From contig JBBINR010000005.1 in NCBI GenBank assembly GCA_037443785.1, forward strand, positions 62,001-126,000: 64,000 nt of DNA, given 5' to 3'. The stretch comes from JAQUOA01 sp037443785. GTDB lineage: Bacteria; Bacteroidota; Ignavibacteria; UBA10030; UBA8401. Each line of letters begins with the position of its first letter. The stretch's first letter is position 1. Below, one piece after another: positions 8,788 through 16,905 of this stretch. The translations under genes were made by a program, and so were the position numbers. A model generated the notes under the pieces. It searched no databases. It saw nothing but the letters and a program-made list of their open reading frames with translations, and had not been told where the DNA came from.

Positions 8788-9305
8788 AGGGAAATCATTT
8801 GACAATTGGTACGATATATCGTGAATGGAAATTAGAAGATACTGCGGGAATTCAAAAGGTTCTTTTAAATACATGGCTCGCTTCATACGCTGATTTCATT
8901 CCTGTGACGGATATTCAATGGTATTTCAATAATTATTATTCGGAAGTAAATTTCGCGCAGTTGTTCGATGATGCCGCCAGCACTAGTTATGTTGCCGAAA
9001 TAAAGAATCACATCGTTGGGTATGCGCGGACAAAAATAAATCACGATCAGAAACGATGCTATCTGGAATCACTCTATGTACTTCCAGAATTTCAAGGAAA
9101 GGGTATCGGATCCGAACTTCTTAAACTTGCGGAAAAAAAAGCAACAAATCATTCGTTCAAACAAATTTGGCTTGGAGTGATGGTACAGAATGTTCCGTCA
9201 CTTGAATGGTATAAAAAACTTGGTTTTCAATTTGTTGAAGAGGCACCGTTTCAGATGGGTAAAACGTCCGTTCTTCACCTCATCGGCTACCGCGATATTA
9301 AATAG
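8784..9305 (+). CDS. GNAT family N-acetyltransferase
   Basis: A 173-residue GNAT protein with the acetyl-CoA pyrophosphate-binding motif QGKGIGSELL near 98-107, preceded by the usual beta strand (CYLESLYVLPEF) and followed by SLEWYKKLGF, the C-terminal signature. The frame can start at GTG 8784, overlapping the preceding stop codon, or at TTG 8799, which has a better ribosome-binding site (AAGGG 8-9 bases upstream); the latter would remove five residues. It sits between the glycosyltransferase and the DUF4922 gene with almost no spacing. The acetyl acceptor is unknown; within this operon an amino sugar or peptide amine is a reasonable guess, but GNAT proteins are too varied to be sure. Confidence 0.8.
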   Translation: MKGNHLTIGTIYREWKLEDTAGIQKVLLNTWLASYADFIPVTDIQWYFNNYYSEVNFAQLFDDAASTSYVAEIKNHIVGYARTKINHDQKRCYLESLYVLPEFQGKGIGSELLKLAEKKATNHSFKQIWLGVMVQNVPSLEWYKKLGFQFVEEAPFQMGKTSVLHLIGYRDIK

Positions 9306-9309
9306 ATAC

Positions 9310-10290
9310 ATGCACGAACAAAAAATTTTTGACCGATTTATAAACCAACAATCAGCTTCGTTATCTCGCCTTTCGAACCAATTATATCAACAACAGCAGC
9401 GTGTGTGGGAAATGCTTCACAACGGAGTGAAGGCACTCGACGCCGTGCAGTTTCGCGATGTTGACTGTGGAGATTTCTCGGTTCGACTTCAATATAATCC
9501 GCAGCGGATTGTCAGTAGCGGAGCGAAAGTTGACGCAGCGTCAATCAAAGCACGGAAATGTTTTCTCTGTCAGGAAAATCTTCCGCCGGAACAATTAGGA
9601 ATTTTGTATCAGGAAAAATTTCTGATTCTGTGCAATCCAATGCCGATCTTCCGCGAACACTTCACTATTTCACACATTAATCATATTCCGCAGTCAATTG
9701 AAGAAAATGTTCTTCCACTGCTGAATCTCGCAAAAGATTTTTCTTCATCTCACACAATTTTTTATAATGGACCAAAGTGCGGAGCATCCGCTCCCGATCA
9801 CATGCATTTTCAAGCGAGTCCAAGCGGTATAATTCCTGTTGAACGAGATGCTCATGAAAAAAATCGACGGATTCATCGAAAAAAAATTGGCGGGGTCGAT
9901 TTCTATTCATTGGAAGGATATGGACGCGAAGTAATTATGCTGGAAAGCTCTATAAAACAAGACATGGAATTTTCTTTTCTCCGTCTAGTTGGAGCAATGC
10001 GAAAAATTGAAAATACAACCGAAGAGCCGCTGTTGAATGTCCTTTGCAATTATTCTGAAAATTCATGGCGGATGATTGTCTTTCCGAGATCGAAACATCG
10101 GCCGGACATGTACTTTCAAGAAGGAGATAAACAAGTGTTGATCAGTCCTGCAGCGGTCGATATTGGTGGACTGATTGTGACGCCGAAAGAAAAAGATTTC
10201 CAATCCGTAGATTCGATTATCATTAAAAAAATATTTACAGAAGTTTCTGTCTCACATGAAGTAACACGTCAAATTATTTCTGCTCTTTAA
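9310..10290 (+). CDS. DUF4922 / HIT-like nucleotidyltransferase or phosphorylase
   Basis: I take ATG 9310 as start (326 residues), five bases after the GNAT stop; the frame is open further upstream but that part overlaps the GNAT gene. CFLC at 84-87 looks like the zinc-binding CxxC of galactose-1-phosphate uridylyltransferase and Ap4A phosphorylase relatives. HMHFQ at 164-168 is the HIT-superfamily active site with His166 as likely nucleophile, closest in form to the GDP-hexose phosphorylase motif HLHFQ. From memory this is the DUF4922 family. Such enzymes transfer or phosphorolyse nucleotide groups on sugars. Here the gene lies directly before SpoIID, AmpG and a sugar kinase, so action on a peptidoglycan-derived sugar phosphate is an attractive but unproven idea. 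Confidence 0.75.
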   Translation: MHEQKIFDRFINQQSASLSRLSNQLYQQQQRVWEMLHNGVKALDAVQFRDVDCGDFSVRLQYNPQRIVSSGAKVDAASIKARKCFLCQENLPPEQLGILYQEKFLILCNPMPIFREHFTISHINHIPQSIEENVLPLLNLAKDFSSSHTIFYNGPKCGASAPDHMHFQASPSGIIPVERDAHEKNRRIHRKKIGGVDFYSLEGYGREVIMLESSIKQDMEFSFLRLVGAMRKIENTTEEPLLNVLCNYSENSWRMIVFPRSKHRPDMYFQEGDKQVLISPAAVDIGGLIVTPKEKDFQSVDSIIIKKIFTEVSVSHEVTRQIISAL

Positions 10291-10301
10291 ATGTAAGAAC
10301 A

Positions 10302-11618
10302 ATGATTACTTCAGAGCCTATTATCAAAGTTGGAATAATTGATTTTGCGCCGGTTGTCAGCGGCATGCTTCTCGAAAAATTCAGAATCATTGACGATGTT
10401 ATTGTCACCGGCGGTTTTGTTGCGAAGGTGGTGAAAAACGAGATCGTGCTGTATGGCGGAATGGAAATTGAACTGTTGCGAGGGAAAGAAATTACGTTTT
10501 CTCCGTTGAATGACGGAAAATTTACTTTGAATGATGTCGTGTTTGGAATAAATTTTCACTGGGAACGAAAAGAAGATGAAACGTTTGAAGGTGCGTTGAA
10601 GCTTGTAGCACGCGACAACGGAACGATTACCGCGATTAATGTTATTCCGGTAGAACGATATCTTGCCAGCGTTATTTCATCGGAAATGAGTGCGACAGCA
10701 CCGGAAGATTTGCTGAAAGCGCACGCCATCACGTCCCGAAGCTGGCTTGTTGCAATGCTTGAAATGAAAAGGAAATTTTCTACGTTTGGCATCCCTTCAC
10801 AGCGCTCTCATCATACCGACGAAGAATTGATCCGTTGGTACGACCGAGAAGATCATGATATTTTTGATGTTTGCGCGGATGACCATTGTCAGCGGTACCA
10901 GGGAATTTCAAAAATTATTTCCGCCGCTGCGCAGAAAGCCATTGACGACACACGTGGATTATTTTTGATCTATAATAATGAAATTTGCGATGCCCGCTTT
11001 TCGAAATCATGCGGTGGAGTTTCTGAAAAATTCGAAAGTGCGTGGGCGGATATGCATATTGACTATTTAACATGTGTTCCGTGCGCAAAAGAAAATTATC
11101 CTGCACTGCAGAATGAATCCGATTCCGCACAGTGGATTCTTTTTTCTCCAAAAGCATTTTGTAATACCACCGATGGAAATATCTTGCGGCAAATCCTTCC
11201 GTCGTTTGATCAAGAAACGACAGATTTTTATCGATGGAAAGTTGAATACACGGTTCAGGAGCTTTCCGAATTGATCCATAAAAAATCAGGGATTGATTTC
11301 GGCGAGATTCAAGAATTAATTCCAGTCGCGCGCGGAGATTCCGGACGATTAACAAAATTAAAAATTGTCGGGTCTAAGAAAACATTAATCGTTGGAAAGG
11401 AATTAGAAATTCGACGATGGCTTTCAACAAGTCATTTGTACAGTTCGGCGTTCGTTGTTCAAAAAGAAAACGGAAAATTTATTCTTCGCGGCGCAGGGTG
11501 GGGACATGGAGTTGGTTTTTGCCAAATTGGAGCGGCAGTGATGGCTGTAGAAGGATGGAAAGCGGAAGATATTGTGAAACATTATTTCAAAGGTGCTGAA
11601 GTTAAAAAATTATATTGA
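10302..11618 (+). CDS. SpoIID/LytB-domain protein without a signal peptide
   Basis: The 438-residue protein contains a SpoIID/LytB domain: SVISSEMSATAPEDLLKAHA (the Glu of SSEM matches the lytic-transglycosylase catalytic Glu), ITSRSW, CDARFSKSCGG and GWGHGVGFCQIGA at the C-terminus. SpoIID family members cleave denuded peptidoglycan glycan strands. Unlike exported SpoIID proteins this one starts MITSEPIIKVGIIDF, with no signal peptide or membrane anchor, so as read it would be cytoplasmic. That fits a job on imported muropeptides but is unusual. It lies 11 bases after the DUF4922 gene and 36 before the AmpG gene. Cytoplasmic location is inference from the absence of a signal. Confidence 0.85.
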   Translation: MITSEPIIKVGIIDFAPVVSGMLLEKFRIIDDVIVTGGFVAKVVKNEIVLYGGMEIELLRGKEITFSPLNDGKFTLNDVVFGINFHWERKEDETFEGALKLVARDNGTITAINVIPVERYLASVISSEMSATAPEDLLKAHAITSRSWLVAMLEMKRKFSTFGIPSQRSHHTDEELIRWYDREDHDIFDVCADDHCQRYQGISKIISAAAQKAIDDTRGLFLIYNNEICDARFSKSCGGVSEKFESAWADMHIDYLTCVPCAKENYPALQNESDSAQWILFSPKAFCNTTDGNILRQILPSFDQETTDFYRWKVEYTVQELSELIHKKSGIDFGEIQELIPVARGDSGRLTKLKIVGSKKTLIVGKELEIRRWLSTSHLYSSAFVVQKENGKFILRGAGWGHGVGFCQIGAAVMAVEGWKAEDIVKHYFKGAEVKKLY

Positions 11619-11654
11619 TAGGTTTGCTTAACGCGGTTCAATAAAAGGCTCATT

Positions 11655-12920
11655 ATGAAGCAACGAAACCCGTGGTCGTGGATACCGTCTCTCTATTTCA
11701 TTGAAGGTGTTCCCTATGTCACCGTGATGACAATTTCCGTAATAATGTATAAGCGATTAGGAATTTCAAATACGGATATTGCTCTCTACACAAGCTGGTT
11801 GTATCTGCCATGGGTCATTAAACCTCTGTGGAGTCCTTTCGTTGATCTCTTCCGTACAAAAAGGTTTTGGATTGTAACAACGCAATTGATCATTGGGGCC
11901 ACGCTTGCGGGAGTTGCTCTTACAATTCCCGCACCATCGTTTTTTCAATACACGATTGCGATTTTTTGGCTGATGGCATTCAGCTCTGCAACGCATGATA
12001 TTGCGGCTGATGGATTCTATATGCTTGCGCTGGATCAGGGAACACAATCTGCTTTTGTCGGCGTGCGAAGCACATTTTATAGAATCGCGATGATTACCGG
12101 CCAGGGAGCGCTGGTTGTTCTTGCCGGATATTTTGAAACTCACGGTGGAATAAAATTCGCGTGGTCAATTGCGTTCGGAGTTCTTGCAGTAGTTTTCACT
12201 TCATTTTTCGTGTATCATAAATTTATCTTGCCGTATCCCGTATCGGACAAACCGACGATCACCGATTCTTCAAAAGGAATTGTTTCGGAATTTTTCAAAA
12301 CATTTGTGCTCTTCTTCAAGAAAAAAGATATTCTTATTATTCTCGCCTATCTTTTATTATTTCGATTTGCAGAAGCGCAGCTGGTTAAACTCGTTTCACC
12401 GTTTTTATTGGATGCGCGAGAAAAAGGAGGATTGGGTTTAACGACAAGCGAAGTAGGAATTGTGTACGGAACGGTGGGAATAATTTCGTTAACACTCGGC
12501 GGATTGCTGGGCGGCGTTGTTGTTGCAAAATATGGATTAAAAAGAATGTTGTGGATTCTTGTCTTTTCAATTCATTTGCCGGACGTTGCCTTTGTGTATC
12601 TCTCGCATTTTCAGCCTGAAAATTTTTTAATTATCAATGCGGCTGTTGCGGTTGAGCAATTCGGCTATGGATTCGGATTCACTGCATACATGTTGTATAT
12701 GATTATGATTTCGGAAGGTGAGCACAAAACTGCTCACTATGCCATCTGCACCGGATTTATGGCGCTGGGCATGATGATTCCGGGAATGTTCAGCGGCGCA
12801 ATTCAAGAATCGCTTGGCTACGCCAACTTCTTTTTGTGGGTAATCATTTCAACGATTCCGGGATTTATTGTCCCACTATTTGTAAAAATTGATCCGGAAT
12901 TTGGGAAGAAAAGAAACTAA
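11655..12920 (+). CDS. AmpG-like muropeptide permease (major facilitator family)
   Basis: A 421-residue inner-membrane transporter with about 12 hydrophobic helices. It begins with PWSWIPSLYFIEGVPYV, the N-terminal signature typical of AmpG-like transporters, and has SSATHDIAADGF around residue 115-126, also characteristic. AmpG imports GlcNAc-anhydroMurNAc and its peptides from the periplasm using the proton gradient. Neighbours on both sides (SpoIID-like protein, amino-sugar-type kinase, NagZ-type hydrolase) agree with a cell-wall recycling role. The exact muropeptide form transported cannot be read from sequence. I leave the symbol blank because AmpG-like proteins of this lineage are distant from the E. 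coli protein. Confidence 0.85.
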   Translation: MKQRNPWSWIPSLYFIEGVPYVTVMTISVIMYKRLGISNTDIALYTSWLYLPWVIKPLWSPFVDLFRTKRFWIVTTQLIIGATLAGVALTIPAPSFFQYTIAIFWLMAFSSATHDIAADGFYMLALDQGTQSAFVGVRSTFYRIAMITGQGALVVLAGYFETHGGIKFAWSIAFGVLAVVFTSFFVYHKFILPYPVSDKPTITDSSKGIVSEFFKTFVLFFKKKDILIILAYLLLFRFAEAQLVKLVSPFLLDAREKGGLGLTTSEVGIVYGTVGIISLTLGGLLGGVVVAKYGLKRMLWILVFSIHLPDVAFVYLSHFQPENFLIINAAVAVEQFGYGFGFTAYMLYMIMISEGEHKTAHYAICTGFMALGMMIPGMFSGAIQESLGYANFFLWVIISTIPGFIVPLFVKIDPEFGKKRN

Positions 12921-12938
12921 CTTCATCAAAGCATCATC

Positions 12939-13883
12939 ATGAAAACAGAAAAATTTATTATTGGGATGGATGGCGGCGGAACGAAGACCCATGCCATCAT
13001 CGCAAATGTTCACGGAGAAATTCTCGCAGAGCATGTCGGCGGTCCGTCAAATTTTCAAATTATTGGCGTGGAAAAAGCGGCAAAAGAAATTTATGGACTG
13101 ATTAAAGAATGCTGCTTGTCGGTACATTGCTCTGTCAGCCAGATTCATTCAGTTGTGCTTGGATTAACCGGTGCGGGCCGCAGTACAGATCAAGAGCGGA
13201 TGGCAAAAGGAATAAAGAAATTTGCTCTTTCAAAAAAAGCACGTCTCCCGAGGGTGATTGTCGATAGTGATGCACGCATTGCGTTGGAAGGTGCTTTTAA
13301 AGGCAGCCCGGGAATTATTTTAATTGCCGGAACCGGTTCAATAGCTTTTGCAAAAGACGGCAAAGGAATAATCCATCGCGTGGGGGGATGGGGAAGAATT
13401 TTAGGAGACGAAGGGAGCGGATATTTTATCGGTCGACTGGGACTTACAGCAGTGATGCATCAGATTGACGGACGGGGAGAAAAAACTTTATTGACAAAAA
13501 TTATTGGCAAAAAATTTGGATTGATCGATCAAACGGCGATTATTAATGCGGTATATAAAAACAATTTTGATGTTGCATCATTAGCTCCCTTAGTTCTTGA
13601 TGCGGCTGAGAAGAATGATAAAGTATGCAGGATGATCATTGAAAATGCCGCTGTGCAATTGGCAGAACATATTCAGGTGATGGCTGAAAAGATTCGATCT
13701 GCCTCGGTCTCCGCGATCTATTCGAAGATACCGCTTGCTTTGATCGGCGGACTGATTGCGAATGAAACACGTCTCTCGGAATTACTGAAGCAGTACATAA
13801 AAACGAATTTTCCAATTATTGAAATTATTTCGCCGATGTCTTCACCGGCATACGGTGCAGTAATTATTGGAATGAAAAAATAA
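12939..13883 (+). CDS. BadF/BadG-type N-acetylhexosamine kinase
   Basis: A 314-residue ASKHA-fold kinase: phosphate-1 loop GMDGGGTKTHA (9-19), ILIAGTGSIAFA (phosphate-2) and GGWGRILGDEGSGYFIG, the family signature region. Members related to N-acetylglucosamine kinase and to the MurK/GspK kinases of Clostridium and Tannerella phosphorylate GlcNAc and/or MurNAc; the general family is wider (BadF/BadG/HgdC). Between an AmpG-like permease and a NagZ-type hydrolase, phosphorylation of amino sugars released from muropeptides is the most likely job. No MurNAc-6-phosphate etherase (MurQ) is seen in the window, so the fate of MurNAc is open. Cytoplasmic, no signal peptide. Confidence 0.88.
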   Translation: MKTEKFIIGMDGGGTKTHAIIANVHGEILAEHVGGPSNFQIIGVEKAAKEIYGLIKECCLSVHCSVSQIHSVVLGLTGAGRSTDQERMAKGIKKFALSKKARLPRVIVDSDARIALEGAFKGSPGIILIAGTGSIAFAKDGKGIIHRVGGWGRILGDEGSGYFIGRLGLTAVMHQIDGRGEKTLLTKIIGKKFGLIDQTAIINAVYKNNFDVASLAPLVLDAAEKNDKVCRMIIENAAVQLAEHIQVMAEKIRSASVSAIYSKIPLALIGGLIANETRLSELLKQYIKTNFPIIEIISPMSSPAYGAVIIGMKK

Positions 13884-13899
13884 TTTATTTTTTCTTCAT

Positions 13900-16776
13900 A
13901 TGAAGAGTGCAGTAACAATAATTTTTATCTCAATTTTTGTGGCGGGATGTTCTTCTTCAGTCACAACGCAAAAAAATCATTCCACGATTCCGCCAAATAA
14001 TTTATTCAAGCTCGATTCAATAAAATGGAATCCAACCAATTGGGTCGATTCAACAATGCAACACTTGTCGTTGCGTGAGAAAATAGGACAGATGTTTGTG
14101 GTGTTTACCCCGACTCCATATTTTGCGAACGACTCAAGACGACTGCAGGAATTGGAACATTTTGTAAAAGATTCCAAAGTCGGAGGACTTTATTTTTCTA
14201 CCGGCGATATTTATAACTTTCCGATACTCGCAAACAAACTTCAACGGATTGCTGATACGCCGTTAATGATTTCCGTTGATTTTGAATGGGGTGCGGGAAT
14301 GCGGATCGATCAGGCAACCACTTTTCCAAGATTTATGGCTGTTGCGGCGACACGAGATACTTCATTGGCATATCAAATGGGACTTGCCATTGCAGAAGAA
14401 GCACGAGCGTTAGGAGTCCATCAAAATTATTCACCGGACGTTGACGTAAATAATAATCCAAAAAATCCGGTGATCAACACACGTTCATTTGGTGAGGATC
14501 CTAAGCTTGTCAGCGATTTTGCACGTGCTTTTATTCGAGGAACCGAAGACGGAAATCTTATTGCCACGGCAAAACATTTTCCGGGACACGGTGATACCGA
14601 CAAAGATACTCATCTTGATATTCCTTCAATGCATTTTTCCCGTGAACGATTTGACAGCGTCGAACTTGTTCCATTTAAAAGTGCAATCGCGGCAGGTGTT
14701 CAAAGTGTGATGGTCGGCCATATTCATGCGCAGGCGTTTGATGAATCGGATTCGATGCCAGCAACGGTTTCCGAACATGTTGTTACAAATCTCCTGAAGA
14801 ATGAGCTTGGATTCAAAGGCCTCATCGTTACCGATGCAATGGCAATGAAAGGATTGACGAAATTATTTGAGCCCGGTGAAGCAGCCGTTCGCTCTATAAA
14901 AGCAGGTGTTGATATGATATTGATGTCTCCAAATACCGATGAGGCTATTGGTTCGATTGTAGAAGCTGTAGGTCTTGGAGAAATTTCTGTTGCACGAATA
15001 AATCAATCGGTTGAAAAAATTTTGAGATATAAACAAGCGCTTGGTTTACCTCACCAAAGGTTTGTTGATATTGATTCTGTAAGCTCTGTTGTTGGCATAA
15101 ACCGTCACCGTGAATTGGCGCAAGAAATTGCACGCAAATCCATAACCGTATTAGGTAACGATTCGGGAATCCTTCCGTTGCGAAATCTTAATGGGAAAAG
15201 AATTCTTTGTGTTGTTTTTGCGGATGAGGAAGCCCCGGATTACAATTATGATTTATATAAAGAACTTCGTTCGCGCAATAAAATGGATGTAACAATCATC
15301 GATCCGCGAAGCAATCAGATGGAATATGAAGAAATGCTGATGAAGGTGAAGCGATCAGATTTGGTCATTACACAATTTAATTTTCAAATACGGTCTGGAA
15401 TGATGTCGGGATTCCTTCCAAAAAAAATTTCGGATGCCGTGAAAGAAATTGTCAAGATGAAAAAGCCAGTCATCGGAATATCAACTGGTAATCCATACAT
15501 CGTTTCAGATTTTCCTGTACTCGACGCGTTTGTTCAGCTGTACAGTTCAAGTGCCGTCTCCGAAGAATCTGCGGCCGAAGTAATCTTTGGCGAGTATCCT
15601 GCAAAAGGGAAACTTCCAATTACTATTCCCGGAAAATATAATTTTGGGGATGGAGCCACCTACCAATCGCTTTACGTTCACATTGGAAAACCGATTGAAG
15701 CTGGATTTGATGCCGCAAAATTAGCAAAAGTTGATACAATTATTACTCACGCAATTGCCGATTCAGCTTTTCCCGGAGCAGTATGTTTGATTGCAAAAGA
15801 TGGAATAATTGTTCATGAAAAAGCGTACGGCAAATTTACGTACGATTCCTTTGCTCCGCCGGTCACAACTGATGATCTTTTCGATCTCGCTTCAGTGACA
15901 AAAGTTATCGCAACAACAACGGCAATCATGCGGCTGGTTGACGAGAAAAAGGTTTCTCTCAATGATTCAGTCGTAAAATATTTCCCATCGTTCGGTCAGC
16001 ATGGAAAAGAAAAAATTACGTTGTATAATTTGATGGTGCACAACAGCGGCTTGCCTGCGTGGAGAAAATTTTATGAATTCTGCGATTCACCCCAATGCGT
16101 ATTGGATTCGATATTTGCTACGCCGTTGATTTATAAAACAGGAGATTCGACACTCTACAGTGATCTTGGCCTCATAACAATTGGAAGAGTGATTGAAAAG
16201 GTAACGGGAACGACCTTGGACAGATATGTCGATTCAGTTTTTTTCAAACCGCTTGGAATGACAACAACGATGTATAATCCGCCGAAAGAATTGTTGAACA
16301 GAATTATTCCGACGGAAGTCGATTCATTCTGGAAGAAAACAGGTTTACCTGTTCATGGACGCGTGCACGATGAAAATGCTGCGACACTTGGCGGAGTTTC
16401 CGGCCATGCAGGATTATTTTCGACGGCTCACGATCTTGTCAAACTTCTTCAAATGGAATTGAACGGCGGAGTGTATGGAGGAAAAAGATATCTTCAGGAA
16501 GAGACGATAAAGAAATTTACGACTCGCCAATCACCAAAAAGCACACGCGGAATCGGGTGGGATACGAGAAATGGAATCGACGGATTTGAAGGAAAATATC
16601 CATCAGTAAAAACATTCAGGCATACGGGATTTACGGGAACATCCGTTGTTGTCGATCCGGAGAAAAAACTTATCGTGATATTCTTAACAAATCGAGTGTA
16701 TCCCACGCGTGAAAATTCAAAATTGTTCCGTGTAAGACCGGCGGTGCACAATGCGATATATGAGGCGTTGAAGTAG
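13900..16776 (+). CDS. NagZ-type GH3 / serine beta-lactamase-fold fusion lipoprotein
   Basis: A 958-residue protein with a lipoprotein signal (lipobox VAGC, Cys17). Residues about 50-390 are a NagZ-type GH3 domain: KHFPGHGDTDKDTH (225-238) with the Asp236-His238 dyad, and the nucleophile Asp312 in IVTDAMAM. Residues about 400-590 resemble the second GH3 domain. Residues about 605-950 are a serine beta-lactamase/AmiE-like domain: SVTK (Ser665, Lys668), YSD at 753-755 where YxN is usual, and HTGFTG near the end. In Bacillus subtilis separate NagZ and AmiE remove GlcNAc and then the peptide from MurNAc; here both activities appear fused and anchored outside the cytoplasm. Last gene of the salvage run. 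Beta-lactamase or esterase activity is an alternative for the C-terminal half. Confidence 0.9.
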   Translation: MKSAVTIIFISIFVAGCSSSVTTQKNHSTIPPNNLFKLDSIKWNPTNWVDSTMQHLSLREKIGQMFVVFTPTPYFANDSRRLQELEHFVKDSKVGGLYFSTGDIYNFPILANKLQRIADTPLMISVDFEWGAGMRIDQATTFPRFMAVAATRDTSLAYQMGLAIAEEARALGVHQNYSPDVDVNNNPKNPVINTRSFGEDPKLVSDFARAFIRGTEDGNLIATAKHFPGHGDTDKDTHLDIPSMHFSRERFDSVELVPFKSAIAAGVQSVMVGHIHAQAFDESDSMPATVSEHVVTNLLKNELGFKGLIVTDAMAMKGLTKLFEPGEAAVRSIKAGVDMILMSPNTDEAIGSIVEAVGLGEISVARINQSVEKILRYKQALGLPHQRFVDIDSVSSVVGINRHRELAQEIARKSITVLGNDSGILPLRNLNGKRILCVVFADEEAPDYNYDLYKELRSRNKMDVTIIDPRSNQMEYEEMLMKVKRSDLVITQFNFQIRSGMMSGFLPKKISDAVKEIVKMKKPVIGISTGNPYIVSDFPVLDAFVQLYSSSAVSEESAAEVIFGEYPAKGKLPITIPGKYNFGDGATYQSLYVHIGKPIEAGFDAAKLAKVDTIITHAIADSAFPGAVCLIAKDGIIVHEKAYGKFTYDSFAPPVTTDDLFDLASVTKVIATTTAIMRLVDEKKVSLNDSVVKYFPSFGQHGKEKITLYNLMVHNSGLPAWRKFYEFCDSPQCVLDSIFATPLIYKTGDSTLYSDLGLITIGRVIEKVTGTTLDRYVDSVFFKPLGMTTTMYNPPKELLNRIIPTEVDSFWKKTGLPVHGRVHDENAATLGGVSGHAGLFSTAHDLVKLLQMELNGGVYGGKRYLQEETIKKFTTRQSPKSTRGIGWDTRNGIDGFEGKYPSVKTFRHTGFTGTSVVVDPEKKLIVIFLTNRVYPTRENSKLFRVRPAVHNAIYEALK

Positions 16777-16905
16777 AAATGCGATGAAAAATTCCAGTTT
16801 TATCCACGCCGAAAAATTCTTATCTTTCTCCATAATTTTTTATTAAACAGACGTTGCTAGGGGAATATCTTGGCAGCGTTGGTCATTAAATAAAAGGAAT
16901 TTGTT

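Noticed and set aside
9190..9309. Extended N-terminus of the DUF4922 protein
   Set aside because: The extra 40 codons lie inside the GNAT gene in another frame; ATG 9310 just after the GNAT stop is more sensible.
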